From assembly GCA_014728185.1 (NCBI GenBank), contig WJMB01000213.1, positions 1-6,679 on the forward strand: DNA of 6,679 nt. Reading direction: 5' to 3'. The notes under the pieces were generated by a model. That model saw nothing but the letters and a program-made list of their open reading frames with translations. It was not told the origin of the DNA and did no database searches. The position numbers and the translations under genes were made by a program. Position 1 is the first letter of the stretch; the number at the start of each line of letters is the position of its first letter. Below, piece by piece: positions 1-5,441 of the stretch. This stretch comes from Candidatus Coatesiibacteriota bacterium (lineage in GTDB: Bacteria; RBG-13-66-14).

Positions 1-1047
1 AAGGCACACTTAATCCGAATTGCTTTTCAGTTAGCTAGTACCGGGGAGCATTCAAAAAGTGCCATTGTACGTAAACTAAACGTTATGGGTTTACGGAGTT
101 CACGTGGAAATCACATATCAATACAAAGCCTTGATAATATGTTGAAGAATAAGATATATAAAGGAATAATGCATTCAAAAAAATACAATGTTGAAATAAT
201 GGGGGACTTCTATCCGATAATTAGTGAACCATTATTTGATAAAGTACAAAATGTATTATTGAGCAATATTAAAAAATACGATTACAGCAATAATGATCAT
301 GAAGATTTTCCATTAAAACGCTTTATCCGCTGTAAAAAATGTGGGAAGCCATTAACTGCTAGCTGGTCACGAGGTAATGGTGGCAGATATGCATACTATC
401 GCTGCTATAACAAGGAATGCCGAGCCATTAATACTCCGAAAGAGATTCTTGAAACCGCATTTATTAAACTGCTAAACAAATACAGACTAAATGATAATAA
501 TAAAAAACAATTTACAAGTATGATAATAGATAAATGGAAGGAGAGTAATGTTAATACTGATATAGTAAGGAAAGCTCTGAAGCGTAAAATCGACGGTTTA
601 CGAGTTAAACGAGACAAGCTTGATAGTGCATTTCTATACGAGGAATCAATCGACTCAGATACGTACCAGAGGCAGAAGAAGCATTTAAATGAGGAACTAC
701 ATGACGCAGAGTTGGAACTCTCACAAACACCAGAAAAAGAACTCGATGTAGAAGAGCTCATCTCCTTTGCATTCAATGTGTTAAGCAATATCCAAAGCCT
801 CTGGATGAGATTAGAAGTAAAGCACCAGATTACCTTACAAAACCTCCTTTTTCCAGATGGCTTGAACTTCGATGGAAAGGCTATTGGAACCACTGTAAGT
901 AACCCCGTTTTCAGCGTTTTGGCCGAAAACGGGGCGGGTGATTCAAATGTGGGGTGGAAGATGGGATTTGAACCCACGGCCTCCTGGGCCACAACCAGGT
1001 GCTCTAACCAACTGAGCTACTCCCACCGCAGCAGGGGGAAACTGTAG
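1..1047 (+). CDS. Large serine recombinase, C-terminal part (5' end outside window)
   Basis: This is a site-specific DNA recombinase of the large serine family, which integrates, excises or inverts DNA. The frame is already open at base 1, and the residues before the first ATG (85) match the family's helical recombinase domain, so 85 is not the true start. Visible parts in order are: the end of the recombinase domain, including SLDNMLKNKIYKG (about 121-170); a zinc ribbon with CKKC at 331-342 and CYNKEC at about 403-420; and a Lys/Glu-rich coiled coil (about 540-740). It ends with the family-typical FPDGLNFDGK (about 850-880). The N-terminal catalytic serine domain lies off the left edge. Codon use is AT-rich, unlike the GC-rich genes to the right, which suggests horizontal transfer. 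From about 950 the frame reads antisense through tRNA-His, giving a tail (GFEPTASW...) that is host tRNA sequence, and it stops inside the tRNA promoter. Family assignment is sure; function of the tail is doubtful. Confidence 0.94.
   Translation, partial: KAHLIRIAFQLASTGEHSKSAIVRKLNVMGLRSSRGNHISIQSLDNMLKNKIYKGIMHSKKYNVEIMGDFYPIISEPLFDKVQNVLLSNIKKYDYSNNDHEDFPLKRFIRCKKCGKPLTASWSRGNGGRYAYYRCYNKECRAINTPKEILETAFIKLLNKYRLNDNNKKQFTSMIIDKWKESNVNTDIVRKALKRKIDGLRVKRDKLDSAFLYEESIDSDTYQRQKKHLNEELHDAELELSQTPEKELDVEELISFAFNVLSNIQSLWMRLEVKHQITLQNLLFPDGLNFDGKAIGTTVSNPVFSVLAENGAGDSNVGWKMGFEPTASWATTRCSNQLSYSHRSRGKL
903..934. repeat. Perfect 10-bp inverted repeat between recombinase and tRNA-His
   Basis: CCCCGTTTTC (903-912) is exactly complementary to GAAAACGGGG (925-934) across a 12-nt loop. 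It lies where base composition switches from AT-rich to GC-rich, 16 nt from the encoded CCA of tRNA-His on the minus strand and inside the 3' part of the recombinase frame. It could be a transcription terminator for the tRNA (minus) or for the recombinase (plus), but neither strand has a clear T-run after the stem. It could also belong to the recombination site. Confidence 0.6.
950..1027 (-). tRNA. tRNA-His (anticodon GTG)
   Basis: The minus strand folds as a complete cloverleaf. The acceptor GTGGGAG (1026-1020) pairs with CTTCCAC (960-954), the anticodon stem is CCTGG/CCAGG, and the loop TTGTGGC carries GTG. The T-arm is GTGGG-TTCAAAT-CCCAT. The histidine-specific extra G at position -1 (base 1027) faces C73 (base 953), as required by histidyl-tRNA synthetase. 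CCA is encoded (952-950). The gene is intact even though the foreign recombinase frame overlaps it on the other strand. Confidence 0.97.
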
Positions 1048-1069
1048 CAAAAACCCGCCGTGCTGTCCA
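1041..1069 (-). promoter_or_regulatory. Promoter of tRNA-His
   Basis: On the minus strand, TGGACA (1069-1064) and TACAGT (1046-1041) are separated by 17 nt, and a TGC precedes the -10 as an extended -10 element. The predicted start near 1034 leaves a leader of about 7 nt before the tRNA. The stop codon of the overlapping recombinase frame (1045-1047) falls inside this -10 box. Confidence 0.65.
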
Positions 1070-1128
1070 GCGGATAGATGATTCCGGGTGCTGGGCGGCT
1101 CGACGAGTGCCGGAACTGGGTGTATGCG

Positions 1129-1205
1129 TGGTCGGGGCGAGAGGATTTGAACCTCCGGCATCCTGCTCCCAAAGCAGGCGCGCTACCGGGCTGCGCCACG
1201 CCCCG
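1129..1205 (-). tRNA. tRNA-Pro (anticodon TGG)
   Basis: A complete minus-strand cloverleaf: the acceptor CGGGGCG (1205-1199) pairs with CGCCCCG (1139-1133), and the D-arm is GCGC/GCGC. The anticodon stem CCTGC/GCAGG encloses loop TTTGGGA with anticodon TGG, and the T-arm is GGAGG-TTCAAAT-CCTCT. The discriminator is A (1132) and CCA is encoded (1131-1129). The 5' end lies only 6 nt after the stop codon of the upstream cold-shock-like gene, so it is probably cut out of that gene's transcript. Confidence 0.97.
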
Positions 1206-1211
1206 TGATGG

Positions 1212-1487
1212 TTATTCGCAGAGACGGACCTGTTTGACCAGGCCCTTGTCACCGGGCTCGAATTCGACCTTGGCGCCGACGAAGACCCCCCGGTAGGGGG
1301 CGTTTTCCAGTTGCGAGCGGTGGAAGAAGAACTCGCCCAGGGGTCGTCCGTTGCCGCCGCAGGCTTCCTCACGTTCGGCTTCGTCGCCGACGACGACGGG
1401 GGTTTCCCCGGCGGCCTTCATCAGCGGTCGAACGAAGGCGTAGCCCTTGTGCTGGTTGTAATAGGTGATGACGCCGAGTAGTCGCAT
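1212..1487 (-). CDS. Cold-shock-domain-like small nucleic-acid-binding protein
   Basis: A 91-residue protein resembling a cold-shock (OB-fold) domain, a class of small cytoplasmic proteins that bind single-stranded RNA or DNA and often act as RNA chaperones. Residues 5-19 (GVITYYNQHKGYAFV) match the family opening, with the RNP1-like KGYAFV at 14-19. FFFHRSQL at 53-60 corresponds to the RNP2 strand, followed by VFVGAKVEFE. Between these lies an unusually long segment (about 21-52), whereas a typical CspA has only a short turn. The frame extends to 1556, but the strong promoter at 1521-1549 and the point where homology begins favour the ATG at 1487. No clear Shine-Dalgarno precedes it; the leader is A/C-rich and looks unstructured. 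The stop lies 6 nt before tRNA-Pro, suggesting one transcript. The domain call is good; the specific role is unknown. Confidence 0.82.
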   Translation of the reverse strand: MRLLGVITYYNQHKGYAFVRPLMKAAGETPVVVGDEAEREEACGGNGRPLGEFFFHRSQLENAPYRGVFVGAKVEFEPGDKGLVKQVRLCE

Positions 1488-1520
1488 ATTTGTCGTTGTG
1501 TTTGTTGTGGTTGGGAGGAG

Positions 1521-1549
1521 ATTGTACGGGGCTGGAGAGAGATAGTCAA
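1521..1549 (-). promoter_or_regulatory. Promoter of cold-shock-like gene and tRNA-Pro
   Basis: On the minus strand, TTGACT (1549-1544) and TACAAT (1526-1521) are spaced by exactly 17 nt, close to the sigma70 consensus. Transcription would begin near 1514, giving a leader of about 27 nt. It lies upstream of the ATG at 1487 and inside the longer open frame, which argues against any start further upstream. It diverges from the gatC promoter. Confidence 0.75.
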
Positions 1550-1591
1550 GGCGCAACGTGGAGCGTGGGGGCTGGAAGGGGTCCTAGACTG

Positions 1592-1600
1592 TGCTACAAT
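1592..1600 (+). promoter_or_regulatory. Extended -10 promoter of gatC-murD
   Basis: TGC directly precedes TACAAT (1595-1600), an extended -10 element. The -35 region about 17 nt upstream (CTGGAA) is only a weak match. Transcription would start near 1607, about 30 nt before the gatC ATG. Confidence 0.5.
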
Positions 1601-1636
1601 GGGGCGGTCATTGGAGGCCATCGAGGGAGGAGAGCC

Positions 1637-1939
1637 ATGGCTCGGAAGATGAACCGCGAGACGACGCTGCACATCGCCCGGCTGGCCCGCCTGGGCCTGA
1701 CCGAGGACGAGGTGGAGCTCTTCGGCGGCCAGCTCGGCCAGATGCTGGAGTACGTCGAGGCGCTGCGCTCCGTGGATGTCGAGGGCGTCCCCCCATTCAA
1801 CGAGCTGGAGTCCGCCCGGGTTCCCGAGCGGGTCGACGAGGTCAAGAACCCGCCCAGTGAGCACGGCGAACTCGAGCAGGCCCCCGAGGTGCGCGATCGG
1901 TTGATCGTCGCCCCCAGTCCGCTGGCCGACGTCAAGTGA
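1637..1939 (+). CDS. gatC: Aspartyl/glutamyl-tRNA amidotransferase subunit C
   Basis: GatC is the small structural subunit of the GatCAB amidotransferase, which converts misacylated Glu-tRNA(Gln) and/or Asp-tRNA(Asn) to the correct amidated forms in the cytoplasm. It wraps around and stabilises the GatA-GatB pair. The 100-residue length is typical. The family pattern is clear: HIARLARLGLTEDEVELFGGQL (about residues 11-32), then MLEYVEALRSVDVEGVPP (about 35-52), an acidic linker with RVDEV, and the C-terminal APEVRDRLIVAP. The ATG at 1637 follows GGGAGG (1625-1630) with good spacing; the longer upstream frame crosses the promoter and is rejected. Its TGA overlaps the GTG start of murD, indicating translational coupling. 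gatA and gatB are not in the window, so the complex must be completed from elsewhere. Confidence 0.95.
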   Translation: MARKMNRETTLHIARLARLGLTEDEVELFGGQLGQMLEYVEALRSVDVEGVPPFNELESARVPERVDEVKNPPSEHGELEQAPEVRDRLIVAPSPLADVK

Positions 1940-3360
1940 GGGAACTCGAGGGACAGCGCGCCCTGGTGATGGGGCTGGGGCTCTTCGGCGGCGGGGTGGG
2001 CCTGACCCGCTACCTGACGCGCAAGGGCGCCCGGGTGACCGTCACCGACCTGCGAGGCCCGGAGGAGCTGGCCCCCTCGCTGGAGCTGATCGCCGACCTG
2101 GACGTCGAGCTCCACCTGGGCGGCCACCTCGAGCGGGACTTCACCGGAGCGGACGTCGTTTTCGTCAACCCGGCGGTGCCTAAGAGCTCGCCCTACCTGG
2201 AGTTCGCCCGCGAGGCCGGCGTACCGCTGAGCTCGGAGACCAACCTGTTCGTCGAGCGCTTCCGCGGACCAGTGCTGGCTGTGACCGGCTCCAACGGCAA
2301 GACGACGACCACGGGCATGCTGGGGGCGATCGTCAAAGCCTACGACGCCCGCGCCCTGGTAGGCGGCAACATGGGCGTCTGCCTGCTGGACCACGTCGAC
2401 GACTCCGACCCGGCCCACCCGGCGGTGCTCGAGCTCTCCAGCTTCCAGCTCGAGGACCTGGACGAGCTGGGCTGGTCGCCGCACATCGCCGTGGTGACCA
2501 ACCTGACGCCCAACCACCTGGACCGCCACGGCACCTTCCAGAACTACATCGAGGCCAAGAGCCAGATCCTGCGCCACCAGCACGCCCGGGACGTGGCCGT
2601 GCTCAACGCCGAGGACGACCGGGTGGCCGCCCTGGCCGAGCTGACACCGGCCACGAGCCTCTACTTCGCCCTCGAAGAGGCCGGGGAGGTCAACTTCTAC
2701 CGCCGGGGCGAGGGACGGGGGAGTCTCTACGCCCGCTTCGGCGGCAGCGAGCTGCCCTTCCTCGACCTGGCCGAGTTCAAGCTGCGCGGCGACCACAACG
2801 CGGCCAACGCCTTGGCCGCCGCAGGCGCCGCCTACGCCTACGGCATCCCGCCCGGGTTGATCGGCCGCGAGCTGGCCGCCTTCCAGGCCCCGCCCCACCG
2901 GCTGGAGCATCTGGGCGGTGTCGGGGGCGTCGACTGGTACAATGACTCCATCGCCACCACACCGGAATCGACCATCGCCGCCCTGCGCAGCTTCGAGGAG
3001 CCGCTGTGGCTGATCGCCGGCGGCTACGACAAGGGGATCAGCTTCCGCGAACTGGGCCGGGAGATCGCCCTGCGGGCCAAGGGCTGCCTGCTGATCGGCA
3101 AGACGGCGGCCTCGATCCGCCACGATATCGAGGACGGCCGGCTGAGCTTGCAAGCCGACGGCTTCGCCCTGGGTCTCGAGACCGTCGAGGAGGTGGGCGA
3201 TTTGGAAAGCGCCGTCGCCCGGGCCGCCGAGCTGGCCGCCCCCGGCGAGGTGGTCGTCCTCTCTCCTTCCTGCGCCAGCTACGATCAGTTCCTCAACTTC
3301 GCCCAGCGCGGTGACACCTTCCGTCGCCTGGTTGAGGAGCTGGACTCCTCAGGGAGTTAG
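1936..3360 (+). CDS. murD: UDP-N-acetylmuramoyl-L-alanine--D-glutamate ligase
   Basis: MurD is the cytoplasmic ATP-dependent ligase that adds D-glutamate to UDP-MurNAc-L-Ala during peptidoglycan precursor synthesis. All three Mur ligase domains are present in 474 residues, slightly longer than usual. The N-terminal UDP-binding domain has MGLGLFGGG (12-20). The central ATPase domain has the P-loop TGSNGKTTTT (117-126), ELSSFQLE (166-173), NHLDRHGT (193-200) and YIEAK (204-208), whose Lys208 matches the carbamylated lysine of the family. The C-terminal domain has HRLE (321-324), DSIATTPEST (337-346), GGYDKG (362-367) and LSPSCASYDQF (442-452). Translation starts at GTG 1936, overlapping the gatC stop by four bases (GTGA), so it is probably coupled to gatC. 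No other mur or fts genes follow, so it sits outside the usual division/cell-wall cluster. Identification is very secure. Confidence 0.97.
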   Translation: MRELEGQRALVMGLGLFGGGVGLTRYLTRKGARVTVTDLRGPEELAPSLELIADLDVELHLGGHLERDFTGADVVFVNPAVPKSSPYLEFAREAGVPLSSETNLFVERFRGPVLAVTGSNGKTTTTGMLGAIVKAYDARALVGGNMGVCLLDHVDDSDPAHPAVLELSSFQLEDLDELGWSPHIAVVTNLTPNHLDRHGTFQNYIEAKSQILRHQHARDVAVLNAEDDRVAALAELTPATSLYFALEEAGEVNFYRRGEGRGSLYARFGGSELPFLDLAEFKLRGDHNAANALAAAGAAYAYGIPPGLIGRELAAFQAPPHRLEHLGGVGGVDWYNDSIATTPESTIAALRSFEEPLWLIAGGYDKGISFRELGREIALRAKGCLLIGKTAASIRHDIEDGRLSLQADGFALGLETVEEVGDLESAVARAAELAAPGEVVVLSPSCASYDQFLNFAQRGDTFRRLVEELDSSGS

Positions 3361-3396
3361 CTCCGTCCGCGGCTGAGTATCCGCTTGCAATTACCG

Positions 3397-3440
3397 AAGC
3401 GCCGGGAGTGATCCTCACAGAGGAATCGCCCCGGCGCCTT
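3397..3440 (+). terminator. Long hairpin after murD (possible terminator)
   Basis: GCGCCGGG (3399-3406) pairs with CCCGGCGC (3430-3437). Inside it GTGAT pairs with ATCGC (one G-T wobble) and CCTC with GAGG around an ACA loop. This gives about 17 base pairs with one bulged A on each side, starting about 40 nt after the murD stop. Only two Ts follow, so an intrinsic terminator is not certain; it could instead be a 3'-end stabilising structure. Confidence 0.45.
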
Positions 3441-3777
3441 GATGATCGCAGCCGCCTCAAGCGGCCCCGGAGCGCCGGGCCATCGAACAGCGGTTCCCGG
3501 GCAATCCCGTCATTCGTAAGGACACCCTGAATCAAGGTGCGCCTCAAGCCTGATCCTATCGCTCCGGCATTATCCCGAAGGGATCGTATACCCTGTCAGG
3601 ATCGGATTATTATTGCATGTGTTGATAAATGACGTTATTCAGCTCAGATCCTTGTCATAAAACGGCAGTCAAAAAGAGGCGGCTAATACAGGTCTGATCT
3701 TAGCGACCCCAGATATCAGCTCACTTGGATTTGATCCGGCAGCAGGTTGCAACTGACTCCTAAGTGTAGTAACAACA

Positions 3778-3879
3778 AGTAATGAGAGCTTGCGAGATGA
3801 ACGCTTGACTGAAGACGGAGTAAGTCCGGGTGGTGAGCAACGGCCCGGCAAGCCGCTCCCTCAGTCCCGAGCAATTACT
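3778..3879 (+). ncRNA. Candidate structured RNA (unrecognised)
   Basis: Nested complementary segments close one another from outside to inside: AGTAAT/ATTACT (3778-3783, 3874-3879), GCTTG/CGAGC (one wobble), GACTGA/TCAGTC (3807-3812, 3861-3866), GGAG/CTCC (3817-3820, 3856-3859) and CCGGGT/GCCCGG (3826-3831, 3843-3848, one wobble) around an 11-nt loop. Together they make a single long stem with internal loops. It ends about 30 nt before the promoter of the secreted-protein gene, so it would be a separate transcript or a 3' region rather than that gene's leader. No convincing promoter for it was seen and the family is unknown. Composite folds of this size can arise by chance. Confidence 0.25.
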
Positions 3880-3909
3880 CAACGCAGCCGAATCGCCACC
3901 CAGCTTGAT

Positions 3910-3939
3910 TTGAAACCCCGGGGGGCGAAAGCCTATACT
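3910..3939 (+). promoter_or_regulatory. Promoter of secreted-protein gene
   Basis: TTGAAA (3910-3915) and TATACT (3934-3939) are 18 nt apart, a good sigma70-type pair. The spacer holds a CCCCGGGG palindrome (3916-3923) and a GGC-GAAA-GCC hairpin that might influence activity. The predicted start near 3946 gives a short leader of about 31 nt. Confidence 0.65.
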
Positions 3940-3977
3940 TATTCTGCAACATACTTGCACAAATACGGGAGGATCCC

Positions 3978-4508
3978 ATGAGACGCTGCATAACCACTTT
4001 GCTCATCCTGCTGGTCGGCCTGGTCGGCGCGCTGCGGGCCATGACCATCGAGATCGACAACCGGGGCAACCATCTGCGCGTCGAGCAGGGCGACACCAGG
4101 GAGCGTGAGGACGGCAAGCTGGTCACCGAGGTCCACTTCGCCTGGGGCAACCTCGAGAACAACGCCGCGGCCGGCTTCCACAAGTTCAACGGCTTCATCG
4201 CACCGGAAATCGGCACCTGCAAGGTCGTCGACGTGCACATGTTCGACACCGGCGGCAGCTACGAGAGCGGCCGTGACGACAAGGTCATCAAAGACGGCCC
4301 GGCCTACGTGGCCTGGCGCGCCAGCACCCGGGGCAAGACCGACGGCCTGACTGTCCGGATCGTCACCGACAGCGACACACCGGTGCACATCAAGGTCGGC
4401 GAATGGCACGGCATCTTCCACATAGCCGAGGGCCGGGTCGTCGAGGGCTCCCTGGCCGCCTCGGCCGTGGAGTACCATCCCGCGGCTTCCTCCGTGAGCG
4501 GCGGCTAG
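3978..4508 (+). CDS. Secreted protein of unknown function
   Basis: A 176-residue protein whose family is not recognised. It begins with a standard Sec signal peptide: two arginines, then a hydrophobic stretch (about residues 5-19, TTLLILLVGLVGAL) and a probable cleavage after ALRA (residue 21). There is no lipobox, so it should be released to the periplasm or outside rather than lipid-anchored. The mature part of about 155 residues is polar and looks beta-rich, with alternating segments such as LTVRIVTD and VHIKVGEW. It has a single cysteine, so no internal disulfide, and no further membrane segment. The ATG at 3978 follows GGGAGG (3967-3972) and its own promoter; a hairpin at 4558-4586 probably ends the transcript, so it appears monocistronic. 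Codon use is GC-rich and host-like, so it is probably resident rather than newly acquired. An extracellular binding role is possible but nothing shows it. Confidence 0.82.
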   Translation: MRRCITTLLILLVGLVGALRAMTIEIDNRGNHLRVEQGDTREREDGKLVTEVHFAWGNLENNAAAGFHKFNGFIAPEIGTCKVVDVHMFDTGGSYESGRDDKVIKDGPAYVAWRASTRGKTDGLTVRIVTDSDTPVHIKVGEWHGIFHIAEGRVVEGSLAASAVEYHPAASSVSGG

Positions 4509-4557
4509 CCGAAGTCTCCCGCAAGGTACATGTTTGAATCCGCACCACCTTACTCGT

Positions 4558-4586
4558 CCGGGCGGCGTCCCTCGGGAACCGCCCGG
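4558..4586 (+). terminator. Hairpin terminator after secreted-protein gene
   Basis: CCGGGCGG (4558-4565) pairs with CCGCCCGG (4579-4586). An inner TCC/GGA is closed by the tetraloop CTCG. It lies 50 nt after the stop codon and is followed by a mildly T-rich TCGTCATT rather than a full T-run. It separates this gene from the aldolase promoter downstream. Confidence 0.55.
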
Positions 4587-4622
4587 TCGTCATTGCCAGT
4601 GGTAAAGCTGAGCTAAATCATC

Positions 4623-4631
4623 TGCTATAAT
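4623..4631 (+). promoter_or_regulatory. Extended -10 promoter of aldolase gene
   Basis: TGC followed by a perfect TATAAT (4626-4631) forms an extended -10 element. No good -35 hexamer lies 16-18 nt upstream. The predicted start near 4638 gives a leader of about 23 nt containing the ribosome binding site GGGAGGAG (4649-4656). Confidence 0.65.
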
Positions 4632-4660
4632 CGCAGCGTCTCGAACCCGGGAGGAGCCCC

Positions 4661-5341
4661 GTGAACCTGGCTGGACTGCACAAGGTCAAGCAGCGGATCA
4701 TCGCCGTCGGTCGGCGGATGTACGAGCGCGGCATGGTCGCCGCCAACGACGGCAACATTTCCGTGCGCCTCGAGGGCGGCCTGTTCGCCGTCACCGCCAC
4801 CGGCGTCAGCAAAGGCTTTTTGACCGCCGATGATATCGTCGTCGTGGACGAGAACGGGCGGCGCATCCAGGGCGCCAAGCGGGCCACCAGCGAGGTCAAG
4901 CTGCACCTCTTCGCCTTCGCCCGGCGTCCCGACGTCGGCGCCTGCTGCCACGCCCACCCGCCCTACGCCACCGCCTTCGCCGTCTCCGATCGCGAGCTGC
5001 CCGCCAACCTGCTCCCCGAGGTGATCCTCACCGTCGGAGGACGGATACCCCTGGCCCCCTACGCCACCCCCTCGACGGAGGAACTTGCCGCCTCCATCGC
5101 CGAGAACGTCCAGGAGGCCCAGGCCTTTCTGCTTTCCAACCACGGAGCGCTGACCCTGGGCGACGACCTGCTTCAGGCCTACCACCGCCTGGAGACCCTG
5201 GAGCACTACGCCCGCATCGCCTGGCTGGCCCTCACCCTGGGCGACACCCGTCCCCTGCCCGCCGGGGAGTCCGACCGCCTGTGGTGCGTCTCCCACGGCC
5301 TGGACCCGGAGTGTCGCAGCGGGGACACCGGAAAGGGGTAA
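4661..5341 (+). CDS. Class II aldolase/adducin family protein (FucA-like)
   Basis: A zinc-dependent enzyme of the class II aldolase family, which includes L-fuculose-1-phosphate aldolase, ribulose-5-phosphate 4-epimerase and methylthioribulose-1-phosphate dehydratase; these act on small sugar phosphates in the cytoplasm. The 226 residues contain the phosphate-binding NDGNIS (29-34) and TGVSKG (47-52), the catalytic glutamate in TSEVKLH (Glu78, matching Glu73 of E. coli FucA), and the zinc ligands in HAHPP (His97, His99) and NHGAL (His161). The overall pattern is closest to FucA-like aldolases, but motifs alone do not settle the substrate, so no symbol is given. The start is GTG 4661, 6 nt after GGAGG (4650-4654). 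It has its own promoter and no operon partner in view; no fucose genes or methionine-salvage genes are adjacent. Codon use is host-like. Confidence 0.93.
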   Translation: MNLAGLHKVKQRIIAVGRRMYERGMVAANDGNISVRLEGGLFAVTATGVSKGFLTADDIVVVDENGRRIQGAKRATSEVKLHLFAFARRPDVGACCHAHPPYATAFAVSDRELPANLLPEVILTVGGRIPLAPYATPSTEELAASIAENVQEAQAFLLSNHGALTLGDDLLQAYHRLETLEHYARIAWLALTLGDTRPLPAGESDRLWCVSHGLDPECRSGDTGKG

Positions 5342-5375
5342 AACTAGCATGCCTACACGTATTCAATCCGCGCCG

Positions 5376-5399
5376 GTGTCGAGCAGACTGACACGTTTT
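5376..5399 (+). terminator. Weak terminator candidate after aldolase gene
   Basis: GTGTC (5376-5380) pairs with GACAC (5390-5394) around a 9-nt loop and is followed by GTTTT (5395-5399). The stem is short, so this is tentative. It lies about 35 nt after the aldolase stop and immediately before the insertion-sequence remnant. Confidence 0.3.
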
Positions 5400-5409
5400 A
5401 AAAGGTGGC

Positions 5410-5429
5410 TTAGTGGCAATTGGTACTAA
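5410..5429. repeat. Imperfect palindrome near putative IS end
   Basis: TTAGT and ACTAA flank a CAATTG centre, giving 16 of 20 positions in palindromic register (5410-5429). It begins six bases inside a GG dinucleotide (5404-5405) that follows the palindrome TTTTAAAA (5396-5403). It may belong to the terminal region of the insertion sequence whose transposase remnant starts at 5442; the true IS end cannot be fixed because the other end is missing. Confidence 0.4.
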
Positions 5430-5441
5430 CAATTCAAGGCA

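Larger units (their letters stand above)
3361..3909. other. Gene-free intergenic region with multiple inverted repeats
   Basis: No open frame here has a ribosome binding site, recognisable motif or host-like codon use. Base composition is mixed, with a more AT-rich middle (about 3540-3790) than the neighbouring genes. Besides the hairpin at 3397-3440 there are small palindromes: GCCGC/GCGGC (3451-3465), CCCGG/CCGGG (3466-3479), ATCCC/GGGAT (3572-3584) within GATCCT/AGGATC (3552-3557, 3598-3603), and a composite fold at 3778-3879. It may hold a noncoding RNA or a decayed insertion. No conserved motif of RNase P RNA, tmRNA or a common riboswitch was recognised. Confidence 0.5.

Noticed and set aside
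85..87. ATG as start of the recombinase
   Set aside because: The open frame and recombinase-domain similarity extend upstream to base 1, so the gene is cut by the window edge.
1488..1556. Upstream extension of the cold-shock-like protein to 1556
   Set aside because: The extension crosses a near-consensus promoter, is low complexity (Thr/Asn-rich), and precedes the start of domain similarity.
1594..3153. Long minus-strand open frame of 519 codons across gatC and murD
   Set aside because: It is antisense to two secure genes and exists because GC-rich codons leave few stops on the other strand; it has no family motif or ribosome binding site.
3361..3909. RNase P RNA, tmRNA, 6S RNA or a common riboswitch in the long intergenic region
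   Set aside because: None of the conserved sequence blocks of these RNAs could be found; only generic stem-forming segments are present.
3790..3981. Plus-strand 63-codon open frame before the secreted-protein gene
   Set aside because: It runs across the gene's promoter and ribosome binding site, overlaps its start codon, and shows no family motif.
4625..5350. Minus-strand 241-codon open frame over the aldolase gene
   Set aside because: It is a shadow of the GC-rich aldolase gene, whose zinc-binding and catalytic motifs are all on the plus strand.
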